Origin: DATCVA01 sp036567205
Lineage (GTDB): Bacteria; Pseudomonadota; Gammaproteobacteria; Burkholderiales; Burkholderiaceae_B
Direction of reading: 5' to 3'
Assembly: GCA_036567205.1 (NCBI GenBank)
Contig: DATCVA010000195.1
Location: forward strand, 1 to 5,223
DNA: 5,223 nt
A program made the translations under genes and the position numbers. Under the pieces are notes generated by a model. It was not told where the DNA came from. It ran no database searches and worked only from the letters and a program-made list of their open reading frames with translations. Shown one piece after another: positions 1 through 5,223 of this stretch. Each line of letters begins with the position of its first letter. Position 1 is the first letter of the stretch.

Positions 1-744
1 GCCCGCATGGTCGCTGAACGTCCGGCCGACGGCTACTCGCTGCTAATGGTCAATAGCTCATACGCGGTCAACCCCGGCGTATTCAGCAAAATGCCGTTTG
101 ATCCGAAAAAGGATTTCGATGCCATCATTAATTTTGCATACGTACCGTCTATCCTGGTAACTCACCCCGACTCACCGTACAAAACGCTAGGCGATGTAAC
201 TAAAGCAGGCGCCCCGACAGACAACCAGGTGTCCTACGGCTCCTGCGGCAACGGCACGCCGCAGCACCTGGCTGGCGAAATGCTTAACATCAGCGCCAAA
301 ACGCATATTCAGCATGTTCCCTACAAAGGCTGCGGCCCGCTGCTAACCGACGTTTTAGGCCAGCAAATCGCCATGGGCTATGTCACCGCATCGTCGGCCA
401 TGCCGCACATCAAGGCCGGCAAGCTGCGCGCCCTGGGCACAACAGCCAAAGAACGCTCCACGTTATTGCCCGACGTTGCCACCATTGCCGAACAAGGCTA
501 TCCGGGCTATGAACTAAACCAATGGCATGGCTTGCTGACTCCTAGCGGTACGCCCGACGCCATAAAAACCAAATTGTATGAGTCAGTCACCAAGATTGTC
601 GCTCGTCCGGACATTCAGAAGCGACTGGCCGACCTCGGTTACAGTGCCGCAAACGATGGCCCCGCCGCCTTCCAGAAAATTGTTCATGATGATATTGACC
701 GTTTTGCCGCCATTAGCAAGCAAATCGGTTTGAAAGTAGATTAA
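1..744 (+). CDS. Bug/TctC-family periplasmic solute-binding protein (5' partial)
   Basis: The frame is open from the first base, so the gene is cut by the left edge. The Met codon at 7 is internal, because about 75 N-terminal residues of a usual 320-residue Bug protein, including the expected signal peptide, are missing. Counting from that Met, family hallmarks are PADGYSLLM (6-14), NPGVFSKMPFDPKKDF (22-37), SYGSCGNGTPQHLAGE (76-91), HVPYKGCGPLLTDVLGQQI (103-121) and HIKAGKLRALG in the C-terminal half. Such proteins bind carboxylates or related small organic acids in the periplasm, either for a TctAB-type tripartite tricarboxylate transporter or as orphan receptors; no tctA or tctB is visible here. 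Two cysteines (C80 and C109) sit in the two ligand-pocket loops and could form a disulfide. The gene ends with TAA at 742-744, 14 bases before the next gene. It probably delivers or senses the substrate of the downstream enzymes. The family call is secure; the ligand is unknown. Confidence 0.93.
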   Translation, partial: ARMVAERPADGYSLLMVNSSYAVNPGVFSKMPFDPKKDFDAIINFAYVPSILVTHPDSPYKTLGDVTKAGAPTDNQVSYGSCGNGTPQHLAGEMLNISAKTHIQHVPYKGCGPLLTDVLGQQIAMGYVTASSAMPHIKAGKLRALGTTAKERSTLLPDVATIAEQGYPGYELNQWHGLLTPSGTPDAIKTKLYESVTKIVARPDIQKRLADLGYSAANDGPAAFQKIVHDDIDRFAAISKQIGLKVD

Positions 745-746
745 TC

Positions 747-752
747 AAGGAG
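747..752 (+). promoter_or_regulatory. Ribosome binding site for the decarboxylase-like gene
   Basis: A full AAGGAG core lies in the 14-base gap after the Bug gene stop, 6 bases before the ATG at 759. It is the strongest Shine-Dalgarno match in the window and fixes the start of the next gene. Confidence 0.85.
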
Positions 753-758
753 TTTTGC

Positions 759-1751
759 ATGAGTAAGTTGAAAATCAGTTTGTCCTGCGGCGATTACGAC
801 CGTACGCGCGCCTTGTTCGACGGCAGAGCGCCGATCGAAGGCTGCGATGTCACTGCCGTTCCTCTGGAACCGGAAGAAGCCTTTCACCGGGCCTTTCGCT
901 ACCAGGAATATGATGTAACGGAAATTTCCATGAGTAGTCATATGATGACGACCGCTCGCGGCGACAACGAATACATTGGTATTCCCGCATTCATTTCACG
1001 CGTGTTTCGCCAGTCGGGTATTTACATCCGCACTGACCGCGGCATTAACAAGCCCGAAGACCTGCGCGGCAAAACCATTGGCGTCCCCGAATACCAGATT
1101 ACCGCCAACGTCTGGATCCGCGGTATTCTTGAAGACGAATACGGCATCAAGCCCAGCGATATTAAATGGGTACGCGGCGGGGTGGAAGAGCCCGGCCGCG
1201 GCGAACGCTCGCCTATCGACCTTGACCCGTCAATCAGCCTGACGCAAATTCCCGACGACAAAAGCCTGTCGGGCATGCTGGAGAGCGGAGAGATCGATGG
1301 CTATATTGGCGCCCGGGCTCCATCCTGCTTTTTACGCGGCGCCCCTAATGTCGGCCGTCTGTTCGGCAATTACATCGAAGCAGAACAGGATTACTTCCGC
1401 CGCACGAAAATTTTCCCGATCATGCACATGGTGGGCATCCGCAAATCGCTGGTCGAAGAAAACCCATGGCTGCCCGTAAGCGTTTACAAAGCGTTCATCA
1501 AAGCCAAAGCCCTTGCGGTTAAAGAGCTCGACGAGATTTGCCACCTGGCCGTAACGTTGCCCTGGATGGTGCATCATCACAACGCCGCGCGTGAGCTCAT
1601 GGGGGATGACTACTGGCCATTCGGCCTTGATGCCAACCGCCACGTGGTCGAGACGTTCTCCCGTTATCATTTCGAGCAGGGTCTATCCAAACGCAAGGTT
1701 GCGCCTGAAGAGCTTTTTGCTGAGTCAGCCCTGGATTTATCCAAAATATAA
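759..1751 (+). CDS. 4,5-dihydroxyphthalate decarboxylase (Pht5)-like protein
   Basis: This 330-residue protein has about the usual length for the Pht5 family. In phthalate degradation Pht5 converts 4,5-dihydroxyphthalate to protocatechuate plus CO2. The fold resembles periplasmic binding proteins (NMT1/THI5-like), so relatives are often annotated as ABC transporter substrate-binding proteins. There is no signal peptide here, which favours a cytoplasmic enzyme. Matching segments are SCGDYDRTRALFDG (9-22), FRQSGIYIRTDRGI (83-96), DLRGKTIGVPEYQ (101-113), a central DGYIGARAP stretch (180-188), DYFRRTKIFPIMHMVGIR (211-228), which I regard as the most diagnostic, and a C-terminal DDYWPFGLDANR to EELFAES region. 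The ATG is set by the AAGGAG site 6 bases upstream. The gene sits between a Bug receptor and a molybdenum hydroxylase, with 13 bases to the next gene. I infer that it decarboxylates a hydroxylated aromatic or heteroaromatic acid made by that hydroxylase. A binding role without catalysis cannot be excluded. Confidence 0.85.
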   Translation: MSKLKISLSCGDYDRTRALFDGRAPIEGCDVTAVPLEPEEAFHRAFRYQEYDVTEISMSSHMMTTARGDNEYIGIPAFISRVFRQSGIYIRTDRGINKPEDLRGKTIGVPEYQITANVWIRGILEDEYGIKPSDIKWVRGGVEEPGRGERSPIDLDPSISLTQIPDDKSLSGMLESGEIDGYIGARAPSCFLRGAPNVGRLFGNYIEAEQDYFRRTKIFPIMHMVGIRKSLVEENPWLPVSVYKAFIKAKALAVKELDEICHLAVTLPWMVHHHNAARELMGDDYWPFGLDANRHVVETFSRYHFEQGLSKRKVAPEELFAESALDLSKI

Positions 1752-1756
1752 AGGGA
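1751..1756 (+). promoter_or_regulatory. Ribosome binding site for the medium subunit gene
   Basis: AAGGGA, overlapping the last base of the preceding stop codon, lies 8 bases before the ATG at 1765. It supports that start over the in-frame ATG at 1591, which would bury 161 bases of the new gene inside the decarboxylase-like gene. Confidence 0.7.
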
Positions 1757-1764
1757 AAAGTTTC

Positions 1765-2643
1765 ATGAAAGCCCCAGTCTTGCAATATCAGGCGCCAACT
1801 AATGTCGCGGACGCATTGCGGTTATTAAGCGAGGTTGATAACGCCCGCGTTCTCGCGGGCGGACAATCGCTGATGGCCATGCTGAATATGCGGTTTGCAT
1901 TTCCGGACTGCCTGATCGACATCAATCGAATCACAGACCTGGCATACGTTCGCGAAGGAACGGCGGGTATTGAGATCGGGGCCATGACGCGCCAGCGCGA
2001 AGTCGAGTTTTCGCCGTTGATCCGCGAAAAGCTGCCTTTATGGCATGAAGCCATTCTGAACGTCGGCCACCGCCAGACCCGCAATCGCGGAACTGTCGGT
2101 GGCAGTCTGTGCCAATTGGACCCCTCGGCGGAAATCCCGACCGTAGCACTGGCGATGGATGCGACGCTTACGGTTGCAAGTGTGCGCGGTACACGCCAGA
2201 TCGCTATGGCAGACTTCCCCGCTGCCTACATGACGCCGTCCATGGAAGCCGACGAGCTTCTTACGGGATTGACGGTACAGCCCTGGCCCGAAGGCCACGG
2301 CCATGCATTTATTGAGTTTTCACGCCGCCACGGCGACTTTGCCATTGTTTCGGCAGCGGTTCTGTTGCTGCTGGACGATAACGGCATTGTGACACGGGCT
2401 TCCATTACATTAGGCGGCGTATCCGCCGCCCCGGTACGCATGCCCGAAGCAGAAAAAATATTAGTCGGCGCGTCGCCGGAATCGGAAGTTCTGATGGCTG
2501 CCGCACGCATCTGCGCCAAGATCGACGCATCCGGCGATAGCTATGTTCCGGCCTGGTATCGTCAGCGCCTGGCCAATGTTTTAGTCGAACGGGCGCTGAA
2601 CAAGGCGTTGGAACGAGCAAAGGAAAAAAATGAGCGAGCATAA
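1765..2643 (+). CDS. Molybdenum hydroxylase medium subunit, FAD-binding (CoxM/XdhB-like)
   Basis: This 292-residue protein is the FAD subunit of a three-subunit xanthine dehydrogenase/CO dehydrogenase-family enzyme. It takes electrons from the Fe-S subunit and passes them to an external acceptor. The N-terminal FAD-binding domain (PF00941 type) carries both flavin pyrophosphate motifs, AGGQSL (31-36) and TVGGSLCQLDPSAEIP (110-125). RRHGDFAIV (187-195) is the conserved segment that begins the C-terminal part, followed by LGGVSAAPVRM (216-226) of the CO dehydrogenase flavoprotein C-terminal domain. The start at 1765 was chosen because translation from it begins with the family-typical N-terminus (MKAPVLQYQAPTNVADAL) and it has a proper ribosome binding site. 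There is no signal peptide, so the protein is cytoplasmic. Its last 14 bases overlap the small subunit gene, which points to coupled translation. An 8-bp GC hairpin lies over the AGGQSL codons. Confidence 0.94.
   Translation: MKAPVLQYQAPTNVADALRLLSEVDNARVLAGGQSLMAMLNMRFAFPDCLIDINRITDLAYVREGTAGIEIGAMTRQREVEFSPLIREKLPLWHEAILNVGHRQTRNRGTVGGSLCQLDPSAEIPTVALAMDATLTVASVRGTRQIAMADFPAAYMTPSMEADELLTGLTVQPWPEGHGHAFIEFSRRHGDFAIVSAAVLLLLDDNGIVTRASITLGGVSAAPVRMPEAEKILVGASPESEVLMAAARICAKIDASGDSYVPAWYRQRLANVLVERALNKALERAKEKNERA
1842..1861. repeat. 8-bp perfect GC inverted repeat inside the medium subunit gene
   Basis: CGCCCGCG (1842-1849) and CGCGGGCG (1854-1861) are exact reverse complements around the 4-base loop TTCT. 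The mRNA could form a stable hairpin about 78 bases after the start codon. It spans the codons for ARVLAGG, the first FAD-binding motif, so protein constraint explains part of the sequence. No T-run follows, so it is not an intrinsic terminator. Confidence 0.5.
2619..2624 (+). promoter_or_regulatory. Ribosome binding site for the small subunit gene
   Basis: AAAGGA, inside the 3' end of the medium subunit gene, ends 5 bases before the ATG at 2630. Ribosomes terminating at 2641-2643 pass straight over this start, consistent with translational coupling. Confidence 0.65.
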
Positions 2644-3148
2644 CAGCGCCCCCAGGCAAACCATTACCTTGCGCGTCAACGGTAAAACCTGCACAGGTCA
2701 AGCCGAGCCGCGCATGCACCTGGCCGATTTTCTTCGCGGCGAACTGGGCCTTACCGGCACGCACGTAGGCTGTGAACACGGCGTGTGCGGCGCCTGCACC
2801 GTTCTGGTTGACGGCCATACGGCCCGCAGCTGCCTGATGCTTGCCGTCCAGGCCGACGGCGCCCAGATCGAAACAGTCGAAGGCCTGGCTGATCCCGATG
2901 GATCTTTCCATCCCATACAGCAGGCTTTCCACGAACTTCACGGCTTGCAATGCGGTTTCTGCACGCCCGGCATACTCATGACCGTCGCCGAACTGCTGGC
3001 TGCCAACCAGGCGCCCGATGAAGCCACTGTGCGGGATGTGCTGTCCGGCCATTTGTGCCGATGCACCGGCTACCAGAATATTGTTGCGGCGACCCTGCGC
3101 GCCGCTGAGCTAATACGCGAGAGGCATGATAATGAAAATGCGCGTTAG
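2630..3148 (+). CDS. Molybdenum hydroxylase small subunit, two [2Fe-2S] clusters (CoxS/XdhA-like)
   Basis: This 172-residue protein has the normal size for the iron-sulfur subunit, which relays electrons from the molybdenum site to FAD. The N-terminal plant-type ferredoxin domain binds one [2Fe-2S] cluster through C48, C53, C56 and C68 (GCEHGVCGACTVLVDG, then SCLM). The C-terminal helical [2Fe-2S]-binding domain holds the second cluster through C108 and C111 (QCGFCTPG, 107-114) and C143 and C145 (HLCRCTGYQNI, 141-151). All eight ligands have canonical spacing, so the subunit looks functional. Q107, just before the first ligand of the second cluster, is the conserved residue near the molybdopterin. 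There is no twin-arginine or other export signal, unlike periplasmic aldehyde oxidoreductases such as PaoA, so a cytoplasmic enzyme is expected. The gene overlaps both neighbours, by 14 bases upstream and about 17 downstream, giving a medium-small-large order like coxMSL. Confidence 0.96.
   Translation: MSEHNSAPRQTITLRVNGKTCTGQAEPRMHLADFLRGELGLTGTHVGCEHGVCGACTVLVDGHTARSCLMLAVQADGAQIETVEGLADPDGSFHPIQQAFHELHGLQCGFCTPGILMTVAELLAANQAPDEATVRDVLSGHLCRCTGYQNIVAATLRAAELIRERHDNENAR
3119..3124 (+). promoter_or_regulatory. Ribosome binding site deciding the large subunit start
   Basis: GAGAGG lies within the last codons of the small subunit gene. Three in-frame ATGs follow, at 3126, 3132 and 3138, with gaps of 1, 7 and 13 bases. 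Only the 7-base gap is ideal, so 3132 is preferred. Confidence 0.6.
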
Positions 3149-5223
3149 TCCTGGACTGGGACAATCGGCAAGCCGTATTGAAGATGCCGCACTGCTGACC
3201 GGAACAGCACAGTTTCTGGACGACGTCCCTATCGAGTCGCCGCTACATGCCTGTTTCGTACGCAGTCCACATGCACACGCCCGTATTGTTTCCATAGACC
3301 TGAGCGCCGCGCGCGCATTACCCGGCGTCGAAGCCGTGTACGCGGCCAGCGACTTGTTCGGAGAACTGACCGGTTGGCGCATGCCATTGGGATTTCCGCT
3401 GGCAGCCTTGCCAGAAAATACGGTGCCTTTTGTACTGGCCGCCGACGAAGTCGCTTTTGTCGGTGAAGCAATCGTCGTCGTAATAGCCCAGTCGCGCCAC
3501 CTGGCCGAAGATGCGGCGGCCCTCGTCGCCATCGAATACGAATCGCTGGGTGTAATTGCCGACTGCCGGGACGCGCTGCGCGAAGACGCCCCGCTTGTGC
3601 GTACCGAACTCGAATCTAATATATTGCAAGACTACACCCTGGCCTACGGGGACTGCGACGCCGCGTTCCAGAACGCAGACCTGGTTTTCGAGGAAAGCTT
3701 CTGGGCTCACCGGGGCTGCGCTCATCCCATGGAAGGCCGAGGCGTGCTGGCGCGCATGGATAAGGCATCTCGCACACTAACCGTCTGGTCCTCCACGCAA
3801 ATGGCCCACGAGGTGCACTACACCATTGCACTCATGCTGGGGCAACCCGAAGATCTGCTGCGCGTCATCACGCCTGATGTGGGCGGCGGCTTCGGCGCCA
3901 AATTCATGATCTACCCCGAAGAGGTCGTCATACCGGCTGCCGCCCGCAAACTGGGACGCCCGGTAAAATGGGTGGAAGATCGCCGCGAAAACTTTGTCTC
4001 GGCCATACAGGAACGCGATCAGTACTGGACCGTCAACGTTGCCGCCGACAAAGAGGGCCGCGTACTGGGCATACGCGGCAACTTTGTGCATGACCACGGC
4101 GCCTATACGCCACAAGGAACCAACGTTCCTTACAACGCCGCATCGTCGATGACCGGCCCGTATTCAGTGCCCGCATTCCAGATGGATGTCAAAGTCGCCT
4201 ATACCAACAAGGTTCCCGTTGCGACCATTCGCGGCGCGGGCTATCCGCAAGCGGCTTTCGTCATGGAGCGCCTGCTTGACCGCATCAGTACTGAACTGAA
4301 TATCGATCGCGCCGAGTGCCGCCGGCGCAATCTTATTCCCGCCGAAAAAATCCCGTACACCAAGCCGCTCAAGTCCCGTGCCGGCATGCCGCTAATCATA
4401 GACAGCGGCAACTTTCCGGCCCTTCAGGCCCGGGCCCTGGACGCGATTGATTACGACAACTTCCCGGCCCGCCAGAAAGCGGCCCGCGAGCGCGGTTCGT
4501 ATATCGGAGTCGCCGTTGCCAACAGCGTCAAGCCGACGGGACGCGGCCCATTCGAAACAGCCCGCGTCCGTATACAGCCTTCGGGACAGATCTCGATTTA
4601 CACCGGCGCTCTGGCCATGGGCCAGGGGCTTAAAACAACGCTGGCCCAGATCTGTGCGCCCTATTTCGGTTTACCCCCCAATGCCATTGAAGTTATTGCG
4701 GGCGATAGCGCCCATATTGGCTACGGAATGGGCGGATTTGCCAGCCGGCAATCCATTATGGCGGGTTCTGCTGTGGACCAGGCTTCGCGTACTCTGCGCG
4801 AACGCGTGATCCAGACCGCCGCCGCTGTGCTCGAGGTAGAACCCGGCACGCTGGAGCTGAGCATGGGCGAAGTGCATTCCCATGCGACAGGAAAATCCGT
4901 TTCACTCGCGCGCCTGGCCATGCTATGCAAGGGCGTTCCGGGTTATGTTTTGCCTATACCCGGGAATCCCGGACTGGACGAAACCGTCGATTTCCATTGC
5001 GATGCGCAAACCTACTCAGGCGCCTCGCACGCTTGCGAAGTCGAGGTCGACCCGCTAACCGGCGCCGTCTCGATTATGCGCTATGTGGCCGTACAGGACA
5101 GCGGCGTGATCATCAATCCGCAAACAGCCGAAGGCCAGGTGCATGGTGGCGTTGTGCACGGCATGGGCAATACGCTCTTTGAATTCATGGCCTATGACGA
5201 AGCGGCGCAACCCGTCAGCACCA
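3132..5223 (+). CDS. Molybdenum hydroxylase large subunit, molybdopterin-binding (CoxL/XdhC-family fold; 3' partial)
   Basis: The frame is open from 3126 to the right edge without a stop; 697 residues are visible of an expected 780 or so. This subunit binds the molybdopterin cytosine dinucleotide cofactor and hydroxylates the substrate with oxygen from water. In order: GQSASRIEDAALLTG (10-24) and FLDDV open the aldehyde oxidase a/b hammerhead domain; VGGGFGAK (250-257) and WVEDRREN (280-287) open the Mo-binding domain; TIRGAGYPQAAFVMERL follows from residue 365; GQG (497-499) and ASRQS (537-541) are cofactor-binding motifs; EGQVHGGVVHGMG (667-679) is near the visible end. Glycine 368 stands where true form I CO dehydrogenase has its catalytic cysteine (in AYRCSFR), so this is not a CO-oxidising CoxL but a hydroxylase of an organic, probably ring, substrate. 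The catalytic glutamate expected near the C-terminus lies past the edge and cannot be checked. The start overlaps the small subunit gene by 17 bases. Confidence 0.93.
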   Translation, partial: MKMRVSPGLGQSASRIEDAALLTGTAQFLDDVPIESPLHACFVRSPHAHARIVSIDLSAARALPGVEAVYAASDLFGELTGWRMPLGFPLAALPENTVPFVLAADEVAFVGEAIVVVIAQSRHLAEDAAALVAIEYESLGVIADCRDALREDAPLVRTELESNILQDYTLAYGDCDAAFQNADLVFEESFWAHRGCAHPMEGRGVLARMDKASRTLTVWSSTQMAHEVHYTIALMLGQPEDLLRVITPDVGGGFGAKFMIYPEEVVIPAAARKLGRPVKWVEDRRENFVSAIQERDQYWTVNVAADKEGRVLGIRGNFVHDHGAYTPQGTNVPYNAASSMTGPYSVPAFQMDVKVAYTNKVPVATIRGAGYPQAAFVMERLLDRISTELNIDRAECRRRNLIPAEKIPYTKPLKSRAGMPLIIDSGNFPALQARALDAIDYDNFPARQKAARERGSYIGVAVANSVKPTGRGPFETARVRIQPSGQISIYTGALAMGQGLKTTLAQICAPYFGLPPNAIEVIAGDSAHIGYGMGGFASRQSIMAGSAVDQASRTLRERVIQTAAAVLEVEPGTLELSMGEVHSHATGKSVSLARLAMLCKGVPGYVLPIPGNPGLDETVDFHCDAQTYSGASHACEVEVDPLTGAVSIMRYVAVQDSGVIINPQTAEGQVHGGVVHGMGNTLFEFMAYDEAAQPVST

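Noticed and set aside
759..1751. Reading this gene as an ABC transporter substrate-binding protein
   Set aside because: There is no signal peptide or lipobox and no ABC permease or ATPase nearby. The RRTKIFPIMH and DDYWPFGL segments point to the dihydroxyphthalate decarboxylase family instead.
1591..1764. Upstream in-frame start that would extend the medium subunit to 350 residues
   Set aside because: It would overlap the decarboxylase-like gene by 161 bases, and the extra residues do not resemble the family. The ATG at 1765 has its own ribosome binding site and a family-typical N-terminus.
2413..2430. 6-bp inverted repeat GGCGGC/GCCGCC
   Set aside because: It encodes the conserved GGVSAA stretch of the medium subunit; it is short, GC-only and has no terminator features.
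2405..3052. Minus-strand 215-codon open frame spanning the medium and small subunit genes
   Set aside because: It lies opposite two confidently identified genes with intact motifs, has no recognisable domain, and is expected by chance opposite GC-rich coding sequence.
3110..3532. Minus-strand 140-codon open frame over the large subunit start
   Set aside because: Its composition is Ala/Ser/Thr-rich and low in complexity, as expected for an antisense shadow; no family resemblance was seen.
4114..4131. 7-bp inverted repeat AAGGAAC/GTTCCTT with a CAAC loop
   Set aside because: It lies deep inside the large subunit gene, has no T-run and no junction nearby, and is likely a chance result of codon choice around PQGTNVPY.
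4447..4809. Plus-strand 120-codon open frame within the large subunit
   Set aside because: It is out of frame with a continuous molybdopterin-binding coding sequence and is rich in Arg, Pro and Ser, as expected for a frame-shifted shadow.
1..5223. Mobile element, CRISPR array, tRNA or anti-phage system
   Set aside because: Coding by five metabolic genes is essentially continuous. No direct repeat series, terminal repeats, transposase, nuclease or tRNA-like fold was seen.

Overview
The window is one tightly packed plus-strand gene run with no intergenic space longer than 14 bases. It reads as the middle of a catabolic operon from a Gram-negative proteobacterium. Betaproteobacteria of the Burkholderiales, such as Bordetella/Achromobacter/Alcaligenes-like or Pusillimonas-like bacteria, are the best guess. 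That guess rests on the Bug-type (TctC family) binding protein, a family greatly expanded in those genera, on moderately high GC by eye, and on good Shine-Dalgarno sites. It is an inference; no rRNA or other taxonomic marker is present.

Layout: (1) 1-744, the C-terminal three quarters of a periplasmic Bug/TctC solute-binding protein, cut by the left edge. (2) 759-1751, a 4,5-dihydroxyphthalate decarboxylase (Pht5)-like protein. (3) 1765-2643, the FAD-binding medium subunit of a xanthine dehydrogenase/CO dehydrogenase-family molybdenum hydroxylase. (4) 2630-3148, its two-[2Fe-2S] small subunit. (5) 3132 to beyond 5223, its molybdopterin-binding large subunit, cut by the right edge before the expected catalytic glutamate. 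Genes 3-4 and 4-5 overlap by 14 and about 17 bases, so the three subunits are probably translationally coupled in medium-small-large order.

How the genes may work together (inference): the Bug protein captures an organic acid in the periplasm. The three-subunit enzyme hydroxylates a ring carbon using water, passing electrons Mo to Fe-S to FAD. The Pht5-like enzyme removes a carboxyl group from the hydroxylated ring. The large subunit lacks the active-site cysteine loop of true CO dehydrogenase, and the usual phthalate pathway uses a Rieske dioxygenase rather than a molybdenum enzyme. A carboxylated N-heteroaromatic acid is therefore a more attractive substrate than phthalate or CO; quinolinate (pyridine-2,3-dicarboxylate) is one specific candidate. 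The sequence alone does not fix the substrate.

I found no RNA genes, mobile elements, CRISPR arrays, terminators or recognisable promoters. The promoter, any regulator and any Mo-cofactor maturation genes must lie outside the window.
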